The translations under genes were made by a program, and so were the position numbers. From the NCBI RefSeq assembly GCF_005771535.1, contig NZ_VANU01000004.1, positions 62,001-126,000 of the forward strand: a stretch of DNA of 64,000 nt, written 5' to 3'. This document shows, one piece after another, positions 27,207-36,049 of the stretch. Under the pieces are notes generated by a model. It was not told where the DNA came from. It made no database searches and was given only the letters and a program-made list of their open reading frames with translations. The DNA is from Arcobacter arenosus (GTDB taxonomy: Bacteria; Campylobacterota; Campylobacteria; Campylobacterales; Arcobacteraceae). Each line of letters starts with the position of its first letter. Position 1 is the first letter of the stretch.

Positions 27207-28220
27207 ATGGAAAATTTAAAACAACTTTTATACAAAATGCTTATTATTGGATTTGATGGTAAAGATATTCTCAATAATAAAAAATTAATTACAAATATAC
27301 AAAATGGTTTAGGTGGTGTAATACTTTTTGATCATTATATTGATGACAAAACAAAATCTAAAAATATACAATCACCCCAACAAGTAAAAAAACTAAATAA
27401 ATCACTTCAATCTATTAGTGAAAGCCCTTTAATAATTTGTATAGACCAGGAGGGTGGAAAAGTTGCTAGATTAAAAGAAGAAAAAGGTTTTAACATAACT
27501 CTTAGTGCAAAGGAGATTGCCTCTTTAGAAGAAAAAGATGCAAAAAAAGAGTATGAAAATCTTAGCTTTCAACTTAAAAACCTTGGTATAAACTGCAATT
27601 TTGCTCCCCTAGTAGATTTAGGAATAAACAAAGAATCTAAAATAATTTATGGTTTAGATAGAGCTTATGGTGAAGATAGTGAACAAGTGGTTAAATATGC
27701 CCAAATTTTTATGGATGCTTTAAGTAAAAATCAAATAATTTCTGTACTTAAACATTTTCCTGGTCATGGTAGTGCAAAGGGTGACAGCCATGAAGGTTTT
27801 GTTGATATAACTAAAACTTGGGATGAGATAGAACTAATTCCATACAAAAAACTTTTACATAAAACAAAGATGATTATGAGTGCTCATGTTTATAATGGAA
27901 AAATAGATGAAAATTATCCAGCAACTTTATCTTTCAAAACTAATACACAACTTCTAAGAAAAGAACTTGGGTTTAATGGTGTTTTAGTAACTGATGATTT
28001 ACAAATGTTAGCAATAAAAAAACACTATAAAAAAGAAGAGACTATTGAATTAGCTATTAACTCAGGAGCTGATATTCTCATGTACTGTAATCAATTAAGC
28101 AATGATGATACAGATGAAACAATAGATATGATGATGCATTTAGTTCAAAACAAAAAAATCTCAATTGATAGAATCAAAGAAGCTAACCATAGAATAAATA
28201 GATTACTTGAAGGTATATAA
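27207..28220 (+). CDS. nagZ: Beta-N-acetylhexosaminidase (GH3)
   Basis: I place the start at ATG 27207 (337 residues); an upstream TTG at 27177 would add ten hydrophobic residues. The GH3 domain has IDQEGGKVARL, the family loop KHFPGHGSAKGDSHEGF with the catalytic Asp-His dyad, and the nucleophile Asp in VTDDLQMLAI. NagZ is cytosolic and cuts GlcNAc from anhydro-muropeptides during cell wall recycling; no signal peptide is present. It is the first gene of a five-gene block that runs with overlaps to murU. Confidence 0.93.
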   Translation: MENLKQLLYKMLIIGFDGKDILNNKKLITNIQNGLGGVILFDHYIDDKTKSKNIQSPQQVKKLNKSLQSISESPLIICIDQEGGKVARLKEEKGFNITLSAKEIASLEEKDAKKEYENLSFQLKNLGINCNFAPLVDLGINKESKIIYGLDRAYGEDSEQVVKYAQIFMDALSKNQIISVLKHFPGHGSAKGDSHEGFVDITKTWDEIELIPYKKLLHKTKMIMSAHVYNGKIDENYPATLSFKTNTQLLRKELGFNGVLVTDDLQMLAIKKHYKKEETIELAINSGADILMYCNQLSNDDTDETIDMMMHLVQNKKISIDRIKEANHRINRLLEGI

Positions 28221-29704
28221 TGCAAGCTGGTTTTTCATTTATTGATTGGTTTATATTTATTGCTTATTTAATAATTTTACTTTTTTTAGCCTCTTATCTC
28301 TCAAACAAAAACATAAACTCATCTAGGGAGTTTTTTACAGCTAAAAACTCTTTTGCTGCTTTACCTGTTGCCCTATCACTTCTAGCAACAGCTCAATCAG
28401 CGGCAACTTTTTTAGGTGCTCCTGAGTTTTCTTATAGATATGATTTAACCTTACTTGGATACTCTATTACATCTTTATTAGCAATATATATTGTTGTTAA
28501 AGTATTAATTCCAAAACTTTATGAGATGAAAGCAATAAGTGTTTATGAACTGCTTCAAGAAAGATTTGGAGGGAATAGTAGACGTGATGTTGGAATAATG
28601 TTTTTAGTAGGAAGATTATTTGCAAGTGGGGCAAGACTTTATATGGCAGCACTAGCTTTAAGTATGATACTTTTTTATGATATTAGTTTAGTTCATGTTA
28701 GCTTTTCTGTAATATTACTTACCCTTGGTGCACTAATTTTTACTTATTTTGGTGGGATTAAATCTGTAATCATTAGCGATATACTTCAAATAATAGTTTA
28801 TTTAGGAGCAGGAATAGCTGTAGTTATTTATCTATATTTATCATTAGCTATGGATTTTAGCCAAATTTTCCAAACTCTAAGTGAAGCTCAAAAATTAAAA
28901 TATATCGATTTTGAATTAAGTTTTACCAATGAGGGTAAATTTAATATCTTTTCTCTTTTAACAGGTTATATGCTTTTAAATATAGCAGCCTTTGGTCTTG
29001 ACCAGGATTTAGCCCAAAGGGTTTTATCTTGTAAAGATAAAAAACAAGCAGGATTTTCACTTTATGGAGCAACCCTTTTAAGTATCCCTGTATCAATCCT
29101 ATTTTTAAGTATTGGATTACTTCTATTTTTATATTATCAAGAGCATACAATAAGTCAAAAATTTGCAGGGGAGAGTATCACTATTTTTATGTATTATATT
29201 TTAAATGAGATGCCAAATGGACTAAAAGGTTTTGTAACTATTGGAGCTATTGCTGCAGCACTTAGTAGTACAAACTCTGTTTTAGGAGCAATGAGTAGTG
29301 TTGCCATTGAGGATATATATAAGCCATATAAAATTAAACATAAAAAGAATATTGATGAAACCCATTTTGTAAAAACTGCAAAAACTTTTGTTTTAATATT
29401 TGCTTTCTTACTTTCGTTAATGGCTATTCTTAGTTTTATAATACATAGTAACTCTTCAATTCCACTTATTAGTTTTGCCCTTGGAGTTATGGCATATGCA
29501 TATAGTGGGTTACTTGGAGTTTTTGCAAGTGCCCTTTTTACAAATAGAGGAAATGCTAAATTAATCCCTTATTCTCTATTTATTGGGTTTGCAAGTGTTT
29601 TTTGTATGCAAGGATATACTTTTGGACTAAATATTGGTTTTGCTTGGCAATTAGTAATTGGAACAACACTTTCATTTGGAGTAATGCAACTTGGTAAAAA
29701 ATGA
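28220..29704 (+). CDS. Sodium:solute symporter (SSS family) in the muropeptide recycling operon
   Basis: The 494-residue protein has about thirteen membrane segments and the SSS signature (SREFFTAKNSFAALPVALSLLATAQSAATFLGAPEFSYRYDL; later GAIAAALSSTNSVLGAMSSVAIEDIYKPY). Its ATG shares one base with the nagZ stop, and it overlaps anmK by fourteen bases. The family imports sugars, amino acids, sialic acid and other solutes with sodium. The position between nagZ and anmK suggests that it imports MurNAc, anhydro-MurNAc or an anhydro-muropeptide, a job done elsewhere by AmpG; this is inference. Confidence 0.88.
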   Translation: MQAGFSFIDWFIFIAYLIILLFLASYLSNKNINSSREFFTAKNSFAALPVALSLLATAQSAATFLGAPEFSYRYDLTLLGYSITSLLAIYIVVKVLIPKLYEMKAISVYELLQERFGGNSRRDVGIMFLVGRLFASGARLYMAALALSMILFYDISLVHVSFSVILLTLGALIFTYFGGIKSVIISDILQIIVYLGAGIAVVIYLYLSLAMDFSQIFQTLSEAQKLKYIDFELSFTNEGKFNIFSLLTGYMLLNIAAFGLDQDLAQRVLSCKDKKQAGFSLYGATLLSIPVSILFLSIGLLLFLYYQEHTISQKFAGESITIFMYYILNEMPNGLKGFVTIGAIAAALSSTNSVLGAMSSVAIEDIYKPYKIKHKKNIDETHFVKTAKTFVLIFAFLLSLMAILSFIIHSNSSIPLISFALGVMAYAYSGLLGVFASALFTNRGNAKLIPYSLFIGFASVFCMQGYTFGLNIGFAWQLVIGTTLSFGVMQLGKK

Positions 29705-30794
29705 TTTATATACTAAACTTTATATTGGAGTTATGAGTGGAACTAGTCTTGATGGCATAGATATAGCTTTATGTAAAATAGATGAAAATAGTATACAAAC
29801 TTTACAAACAAAAGAGTATCCCTTTGATAAACAGATTAAAGAAGATGTTTTAAAAACCATTTCAAATCCTATAACTTTAGAGTTTTTAGGTACGTTAAAT
29901 CATAAATTAGCTCTTATGTATACAAATGCAATAAAAAATTTTTTGAAAGAGTTTGAAGTTAAAGCTGAAAAAATTATAGCTATTGGTCTACATGGACAAA
30001 CTATCTGGCATTCTCCAAATAAGCCCTACCCTTTTTCAATGCAATTAGGAGATGGTTCATTTGTGGCAAAAAAACTTCAAATTGATGTAGTAAATGATTT
30101 TAGAAGTGGGGATATAGCAAATAATGGTCAAGGTGCACCTTTAACTCCTGCTTTTCATAAATCTTTATTTGATGATAAACAAACAGCAGTATTAAATCTT
30201 GGTGGAATTGCAAACATCACTATTTTGACAAAGGAATATTTAGGTTTTGATATTGGCGTTGCAAATATATTAAGTGATTACTGGATACAAAAAAATCAAA
30301 AAACCCCTTTTGATAAAGATGGTGTATGGGCTAAAAGTGGAAAAGTAAATGAAGAACTTTTAAGAGTACTACTAGATGACCCTTATTTTAAAAAACTTCC
30401 CCCTAAAAGTACAGGCAGAGAGTATTTTAATGCTTCATGGTTAGAAGATAAACTAAAAAACTTTTCTTCTATAAATGCAGTTGATATACAAGCAACACTT
30501 TTAGAATTTGTTAGTATTCCTATAATTGAAGCATTAAAAACAAAAGAGATAAAAAGATTAATTGTATGTGGTGGTGGTGCCCAAAATAAATATTTAATGG
30601 AAAAACTTTCAAATAGACTAAATAAAATAAAAGTAATAAAAAGTGATGAACTTGGAATAGATAGTAACTTCTTAGAAGCAATTGCCTTTGCATGGTTAGC
30701 TTTTAAAAGAATCAATCACCAAGCTATTGATTTGTCAGCAATTACAGGTTCATCAAAACCAACTATTTTAGGAGCAATTCATGGAAAAGATTAA
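29691..30794 (+). CDS. anmK: Anhydro-N-acetylmuramic acid kinase
   Basis: The 367-residue protein matches AnmK throughout: YIGVMSGTSLDGIDIAL near the start, GLHGQTIWHSP, QLGDGSFVAK, NLGGIANIT, GFDIGVANIL and VCGGGAQNKYLMEKL. It opens the 1,6-anhydro ring of anhydro-MurNAc and phosphorylates it to MurNAc-6-phosphate in the cytosol. The start is a TTG inside the end of the symporter gene with GGAG upstream. It overlaps amgK by fourteen bases. Confidence 0.96.
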   Translation: MVKNDLYTKLYIGVMSGTSLDGIDIALCKIDENSIQTLQTKEYPFDKQIKEDVLKTISNPITLEFLGTLNHKLALMYTNAIKNFLKEFEVKAEKIIAIGLHGQTIWHSPNKPYPFSMQLGDGSFVAKKLQIDVVNDFRSGDIANNGQGAPLTPAFHKSLFDDKQTAVLNLGGIANITILTKEYLGFDIGVANILSDYWIQKNQKTPFDKDGVWAKSGKVNEELLRVLLDDPYFKKLPPKSTGREYFNASWLEDKLKNFSSINAVDIQATLLEFVSIPIIEALKTKEIKRLIVCGGGAQNKYLMEKLSNRLNKIKVIKSDELGIDSNFLEAIAFAWLAFKRINHQAIDLSAITGSSKPTILGAIHGKD

Positions 30795-31743
30795 AGAGTT
30801 TTTAAAAGATACTTCCTATGAAAATTTTACCATTGAAGTTGCTTCTAGTGATGCTAGTTTTAGAAGATACTTTAGATTAAAAGATAAAAATAAGAGTTTT
30901 ATTTTAATGGATTCATCTTTAGAAAAATCATCTTTAAAACCTTTTATTAAAGTAACGAATCTTTTATTAAGTGTAAATTCCCATGCTCCAAAAATCGTTT
31001 TTGAAGATTATGAAAAAGGTTTTCTGATTTTAGAAGATTTAGGCTCTTTAAATCTACTTGATAAATTAAACAAGGATAACTTTAAAACAGTTTACAAAAA
31101 ATGCATAGATGAAATTATTACTATGCAAAAAATTGATGCAAAAGATTTACCTTTATATGATGAAGCTTTTTTAAAACAAGAGATGAATTTAATGAAAGAG
31201 TGGTTTTTAAATAAATATTTACAAAAAAATCTAAATAAAGAAGAGATTGAGGTTATTGAAAAAAGTATTGATTTAATAGCAAAAAAAGTGCTTTCTCACC
31301 CTCAAGGAGTATTTGTACATAGAGATTTTCATTCACGAAATATTATGTTTTGTGAACCACTTGGAATAATAGATTATCAAGATGCTATGAATGGTTCTAT
31401 TGTATATGATTTAGTATCCTTACTAAAAGATTTATATATAAAATTTAATCCAAAAGATATTGAAAAATTGGCACTTTATTTCAAAGAACAAAAGAGACTT
31501 AAAATAAGCGATGAAGAGTTTTTACAATGGTTTGATTTTATGGGATTACAAAGACATATAAAAGTTTTAGGTATTTTTGCAAGACTTTATATAAGAGACA
31601 ACAAAAATGGATATTTAAAAGATTTACCACTTACTTTAGAATATGTGCTTGAAAGTTTAAAAAAATATCCAGAGCTTAATGAACTTTATGAAATATTATC
31701 AAAGGTAAAATTACCATGCCAGCCCCAAATATTACAGCATTGA
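30781..31743 (+). CDS. amgK: AmgK-type MurNAc/GlcNAc anomeric kinase
   Basis: The 320-residue protein has the aminoglycoside-phosphotransferase fold with the catalytic loop VFVHRDFHSRNIMF and the metal motif GIIDYQDAM. It resembles AmgK, which phosphorylates MurNAc at C1. The assignment is supported by the murU gene overlapping its end by 28 bases; the same amgK-murU pair makes UDP-MurNAc in Pseudomonas and related bacteria. AGGAG lies before its ATG inside anmK. Confidence 0.92.
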   Translation: MEKIKEFLKDTSYENFTIEVASSDASFRRYFRLKDKNKSFILMDSSLEKSSLKPFIKVTNLLLSVNSHAPKIVFEDYEKGFLILEDLGSLNLLDKLNKDNFKTVYKKCIDEIITMQKIDAKDLPLYDEAFLKQEMNLMKEWFLNKYLQKNLNKEEIEVIEKSIDLIAKKVLSHPQGVFVHRDFHSRNIMFCEPLGIIDYQDAMNGSIVYDLVSLLKDLYIKFNPKDIEKLALYFKEQKRLKISDEEFLQWFDFMGLQRHIKVLGIFARLYIRDNKNGYLKDLPLTLEYVLESLKKYPELNELYEILSKVKLPCQPQILQH

Positions 31744-32360
31744 TACTTGCAGCTGGCAGAGGTGAAAGGATGAAACCTTTAACTAATACCACTCCAAAAC
31801 CACTTTTAAAAGTAAAAGATAAAGCTTTAATACAGTGGCATATTGAAAAGTTAATCGCAAAGGGATTTACAACAATAATTATAAATATTGCATATTTAGG
31901 TGAGCAAATTATAGAAAAATTAGGTGATGGTTCAAAGTGGGGAATTAAAATTATATATAGTGATGAAAGACAAAGTGGTGCTTTAGAAACAGCAGGTGCT
32001 ATTATTAAATCACTGCCCCTTTTAAGTGAAACCTTTTTAGTTGTAAATAGTGATATATGGTGTGATTATGATTTTGATATAAATTTCAAACTAAATAACT
32101 CTTTAGCTCATCTAATATTAGTACCAAATCCTAAACACAATCCAAATGGAGACTTTAAATATAAAGATTCTTTTTATACTTTTAGTGGCATTGGATATTA
32201 CAGTAAAAAGATTTTTGAAAATATGAAAATAGAAAAAAAAGCTTTAGGACCACTTTTAAAAGAACTTGACGCTCAAAATAAAATCAGCTATGAACTTCAT
32301 AAAGGTATCTGGAGTGATATAGGTACCCCAGAACGTTTAGAGTTAGCCAATAGTTTGTAA
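31716..32360 (+). CDS. murU: MurNAc-1-phosphate uridylyltransferase
   Basis: The 214-residue nucleotidyltransferase has LILAAGRGERMKPLTNTTPKPLL near the start and the metal-binding VVNSDIW. MurU converts MurNAc-1-phosphate to UDP-MurNAc, feeding peptidoglycan synthesis and bypassing the fosfomycin-sensitive MurA step. It is shorter than RmlA/GlmU enzymes, as expected. It is the last gene of the operon, and its end overlaps that of the convergent HAD gene by 18 bases. Confidence 0.93.
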   Translation: MPAPNITALILAAGRGERMKPLTNTTPKPLLKVKDKALIQWHIEKLIAKGFTTIIINIAYLGEQIIEKLGDGSKWGIKIIYSDERQSGALETAGAIIKSLPLLSETFLVVNSDIWCDYDFDINFKLNNSLAHLILVPNPKHNPNGDFKYKDSFYTFSGIGYYSKKIFENMKIEKKALGPLLKELDAQNKISYELHKGIWSDIGTPERLELANSL

Positions 32361-33164
32361 GTATTTAGCTACTGCATCTTCATCATTTGTATAAGATGAA
32401 ACATAAGTAGCTATTTTTTTTAGTTCTTCATGGGCATTTGAAACAGCAACACTAGTTTTTGCCAACTCAAACATTCCCATATCATTTAAATTGTCACCAA
32501 AAACTGTAAAATCTTTATAATCAATTTGCATCAATTCATGTACAGTTTTTAAACCATGGGCTTTATCAGCATCTTTATGTAAAATTGTTAGAAAATAACA
32601 TCCCATATAAGCTTCAGGAGCTAAAATAGATTTAATTTCATCTTTAAAAACTGTATGAAGATTTTCTTGTAATTGTTGTAATTGCTCTTTTGTAGAGAAA
32701 TAAACTATTTTAAAATTCTCTTTCATTGCTTTTATATTGTTAGATTCTTGAAGATTATCATCCATATGATATCTTTTTATCAACTCATTAGTATAACTAT
32801 TTCTTTGTTTTGGATATAAAAAAGCCTCATTAAGATTTTTATCTTTTAGGGATAAAACTACAGGATAGATTCCAAGTTTTTTTCCACACTCAATAATCTC
32901 ATTTCCAATCTCTTGGGATAAAATTTTCATATCTAAAATCTTTTTTTCAGGAGATACTATTAAAGAACCATCTAATAAAATCATTGGTGCGTTTGTATTA
33001 AGTCCTTTTAAAAACTGCTCGCTTTTTTTGTAACTTCTAGCTGTAGCAATACTCATAATATGTTTTTTAGACATATTATTCCAAGTGTTTAAACTATAAG
33101 AGCTAATAGATAAGTCATTACGTAAAAAAGTGTGGTCAAGGTCAGTTAAAAAAAGTTTAGTCAT
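32343..33164 (-). CDS. Cof-type HAD-IIB phosphatase
   Basis: The 273-residue protein has HAD motif I FLTDLDHTF (Asp8, Asp10), a large C2-type cap and motif IV FGDNLNDMGMF, the layout of Cof/YbiV sugar-phosphate phosphatases. The substrate is not set by sequence. It converges on murU with overlapping ends. Because the recycling operon lacks a recognisable MurNAc-6-phosphate phosphatase, this enzyme is a candidate for that step. Known MupP is a different HAD subclass (Gph-like), so this would be a non-orthologous replacement. Confidence 0.85.
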   Translation of the reverse strand: MTKLFLTDLDHTFLRNDLSISSYSLNTWNNMSKKHIMSIATARSYKKSEQFLKGLNTNAPMILLDGSLIVSPEKKILDMKILSQEIGNEIIECGKKLGIYPVVLSLKDKNLNEAFLYPKQRNSYTNELIKRYHMDDNLQESNNIKAMKENFKIVYFSTKEQLQQLQENLHTVFKDEIKSILAPEAYMGCYFLTILHKDADKAHGLKTVHELMQIDYKDFTVFGDNLNDMGMFELAKTSVAVSNAHEELKKIATYVSSYTNDEDAVAKYLQTIG

Positions 33165-33282
33165 AATTATCCTTCAAATCAATTTTGACAGTTTATTATT
33201 ATGCTACTTTATTTTCTTTTATATAAATTGAAAAGATAGTTTCACTAAAAAATTAGTGAAACTAAAAATGGTGAAAGAGAGA

Positions 33283-33846
33283 TTAAACTGCACCCATAAG
33301 TTGTTTTGAGCTTTCCCCTACAAAAGTTAACATCTCTTCATATGAGGCACTTGTTTCTTCTACATCAGTCCCAACCAATTCCTCATATACTGCTTCAATT
33401 TTTTCTTCTTGTTTTTTTAATCTTTTCATATCTGATTTATCTAAATCTGCTAGTTCTAAAAGTTCATTCCAAACAGAGCTTTCATCTAAAGGAAATGCCG
33501 TAAATTTAACACCTTCATACTCAAAAGTACCAGCTTTTTCTAAATCAGTCACATATAATAGATATAAACCACCTGATACTAAAAAATCTTTATATTTCTC
33601 TACTAGTGGTGCTAAGTCATGAAAACTTTCTAATTCACAAGCAAAAAACTTCATTGTATCATCAAGAATAGTAATTACTTGTTTTGCTTGAATCTTAGGA
33701 GGAAGTTTTCTATCAGGAGAGATTTGTTTTCCAGCTTCTACTATCAAAGCTCCTCTATATCCATATGTACCATCACTTAGTACACCTTGAAATGATGGTT
33801 GCCATGCTAATTCATTTTCCTTTAAAAACTCTACGAAATTTGCCAT
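33283..33846 (-). CDS. Hypothetical cytosolic protein, acidic
   Basis: The 187-residue product has no signal or membrane segment. The N-terminal two thirds look like an alpha/beta domain (GALIVEAGKQISPDRKLPPKIQAKQVITIL, then FLVSGGLYLLYVTDLEKAG). The C-terminal 60 residues are helical and strongly charged (KSDMKRLKKQEEKIEAVYEELVG). I do not recognise a family. It is a single gene with its own upstream region; no function is proposed. Confidence 0.65.
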   Translation of the reverse strand: MANFVEFLKENELAWQPSFQGVLSDGTYGYRGALIVEAGKQISPDRKLPPKIQAKQVITILDDTMKFFACELESFHDLAPLVEKYKDFLVSGGLYLLYVTDLEKAGTFEYEGVKFTAFPLDESSVWNELLELADLDKSDMKRLKKQEEKIEAVYEELVGTDVEETSASYEEMLTFVGESSKQLMGAV

Positions 33847-33911
33847 TTTTATTCCTTGTATTTATATTTGTTTAATATAATGCAAGAAATATTCCTTAAG
33901 ATATTTAAACG

Positions 33912-35468
33912 CTACATAAATCTTTCAAAGCTTTTTGGATATGGAGTATTCAACAAATCACCTTTTTGCATAGGTGGAAACAATTCATCATATCTTTTAT
34001 ATGTAGTCTGGTCTAATCTTCTAAAAATATGTGTTCTATTTAGTTTGTGTGGATTATCAAGTCCTGCTGAAGCAATAATCTCAATAAAACTCTCTAAAGT
34101 TACTTCATGAAAATTTGCAACTCTTTGTTTTTTATCTTCAACTACAAGTCCTTTTGATAATCTCATATCTTGTGTAGCAACACCTGTTGGACAAGTGTTT
34201 TTATGACATTGTAAAGCCTGAATACATCCAAGACTTAACATCATTCCTCTAGCACTTGCTACTAAATCTGCTCCAAGGGCAAACACTTTAGCAATATCCA
34301 TACCATTTAAAATCTTTCCAGAAGCAACAACTTTTATCTCATCTTTTAAATTAAATCCATTTAAACAATCAACTACAAAAACCAAAGCCTCTCTAAGTGG
34401 CATACCAACAGAGTTTGTATATTCCAAAGGAGCAGCCCCTGTTCCACCTTCTCCACCATCAACAGTTATAAAGTCTGGTCTAATATTGTGTTGAACCATT
34501 GCTTTACAAATATCTATAAACTCCTCTTTTCTTCCAACACAAAGTTTAAATCCAACTGGTTTTCCTTCACTTAAATCTCTTAATCTTTTAATAAACTTTA
34601 AAAGTCCTAAGCTTGAATTAAAAGTGCTGTGAGTTGGTGGGGAATCAACTTTAGTATGAGGTTTAACATCTCTATCTTCAGCTATCTCAAGGGTGTTTTT
34701 ATTTGCTGGTAAAATCCCACCATGTCCAGGTTTTGCACCTTGTGAAAGTTTGATTTCAATCATTTTTACATTTTCATTTAAAGCTTTTTTTGCAAATTTT
34801 TCTTCATGAAAATTTCCATTTTCATCTCTACAACCAAAATACCCAGTTCCAATTTGCCATATTAAATCGCAATTTGATGTTAGATGATATCTACTTAATC
34901 CACCCTCACCTGTATTTAAAACAAATTTTCCAATTTTTGCCCCATGACCTAAAGCCATAATTGCATTTGCACTTAAAGCTCCAAAACTCATAGCAGAAAC
35001 GTTTAAAATAGATGCATTATATGGGATTTTACAATCACTCCCACCTATTAATACCCTTGGGCTTAAGTCTAAATCATGGGCTTTTAAAGCATTTAAAGAG
35101 TGCCCTATCCATTCGTAACCCTCTTGATAAACATCCATTTTTGTTCCAAAAGGTATAGTGCTTTGTTGTTTTTTTGAACGTCTATAAACAACACTTCTTG
35201 CTTGTCTATTAATTGGCACACCATCTATATCTGATTCAATAAAATATTGTCTAATAGGGGGTCTAAGTTCTTCTAAAACCCATCTTATACGTCCAATTAC
35301 AGGGAAGTTTCTCCATAAAGCATGTTTAGTTTGTTTTGTATCATAAACACCAACTGCAATTATAATTGCAAATATCAAAGCAAGCCATAGAAATGACAAA
35401 TCAATAATAGAAAGAATAATTATAAAAATAGAACCAAAAATGATGATTTTTTGAAATAGTTTAGGCAT
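33912..35468 (-). CDS. FMN-binding glutamate-synthase-family protein (GltB-like, membrane-anchored)
   Basis: The 518-residue protein begins with two membrane segments (about 5-40) and then has the FMN/alpha-barrel domain of glutamate synthase from about 150 to 470 (MSFGALSANAI, NTGEGGLSRYH, GQGAKPGHGG-type KLSQGAKPGHGGILP, TVDGGEGGTGAAP). The cysteines of the 3Fe-4S cluster are conserved with the right spacing: C415, C421, C426. No glutaminase domain is present, so it is not classical GltB. Stand-alone proteins of this type are common but their reaction is not established. Confidence 0.88.
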   Translation of the reverse strand: MPKLFQKIIIFGSIFIIILSIIDLSFLWLALIFAIIIAVGVYDTKQTKHALWRNFPVIGRIRWVLEELRPPIRQYFIESDIDGVPINRQARSVVYRRSKKQQSTIPFGTKMDVYQEGYEWIGHSLNALKAHDLDLSPRVLIGGSDCKIPYNASILNVSAMSFGALSANAIMALGHGAKIGKFVLNTGEGGLSRYHLTSNCDLIWQIGTGYFGCRDENGNFHEEKFAKKALNENVKMIEIKLSQGAKPGHGGILPANKNTLEIAEDRDVKPHTKVDSPPTHSTFNSSLGLLKFIKRLRDLSEGKPVGFKLCVGRKEEFIDICKAMVQHNIRPDFITVDGGEGGTGAAPLEYTNSVGMPLREALVFVVDCLNGFNLKDEIKVVASGKILNGMDIAKVFALGADLVASARGMMLSLGCIQALQCHKNTCPTGVATQDMRLSKGLVVEDKKQRVANFHEVTLESFIEIIASAGLDNPHKLNRTHIFRRLDQTTYKRYDELFPPMQKGDLLNTPYPKSFERFM

Positions 35469-35525
35469 AAGAAAGTCTCTTTTTTCTGTTTATTATACAA
35501 AAAATAGATTAAGTGAAGGATTCAC

Positions 35526-35945
35526 CTAGTTACAAGTTTCATTACTACCTTCACATACTCCAATTTTTTTTGTAGTACTGATATTTAAATTTAAAGACTC
35601 ATTTAACTTTTCTATATCAAATCCACAGATGTTACTTTCACCTGCAATAATCAAAGGTCTTTTTATCAAAATTGGATCACTAATCATTTTATAGATTAAT
35701 TGTTCTTTTGTTATTGAATTTAGGTCTATCTCACCTTTTTTTATTTTTGGAGCAGATTCATTTACAATCTCATGTTTTTCCAATCCAATAAAAAATGACT
35801 CTAAAGTTTTTTTATCCCATTTTGTATCAAGTATTGATTTAACTTCAAGTTCAAGTCCATTTTCTTTTAGAAGCTCTTTTTGTTTTTTATTCCCTAAACA
35901 ACCTGGTTTCTCATAAAAAACAATCTTTTTTTTAACATAAAACAT
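35526..35945 (-). CDS. ArsC/Spx-like nitrogenase-associated protein
   Basis: The 139-residue protein is thioredoxin-like with IVFYEKPGCLGNKKQKELL (active Cys16, CxxN rather than CxxC) and ISDPILIKRPLIIAG...CGFD, the pattern of the nitrogenase-associated ArsC-like family often found in nif clusters. There is a 20-residue tail with two further cysteines (VCEGSNETC). No nif genes are in the window. It could act as a redox protein or be unrelated to nitrogen fixation. The family call is from memory. Confidence 0.75.
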   Translation of the reverse strand: MFYVKKKIVFYEKPGCLGNKKQKELLKENGLELEVKSILDTKWDKKTLESFFIGLEKHEIVNESAPKIKKGEIDLNSITKEQLIYKMISDPILIKRPLIIAGESNICGFDIEKLNESLNLNISTTKKIGVCEGSNETCN

Positions 35946-36049
35946 CTTGACTCCTTAATTCTAATAATCCATATGCAAATATCATGCCTTTAATTGTTTA
36001 CGGTATTATTTTTGCATATAATACTTTTTTTCAATTACAAAGGTATTAC

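Noticed and set aside
35984-36049. Extended N-terminus (possible signal) of the aldo/keto reductase
   Set aside because: The family starts near MLSKYSFGTY; AAAGG lies just before ATG 36050, and the extra stretch contains promoter-like sequence.
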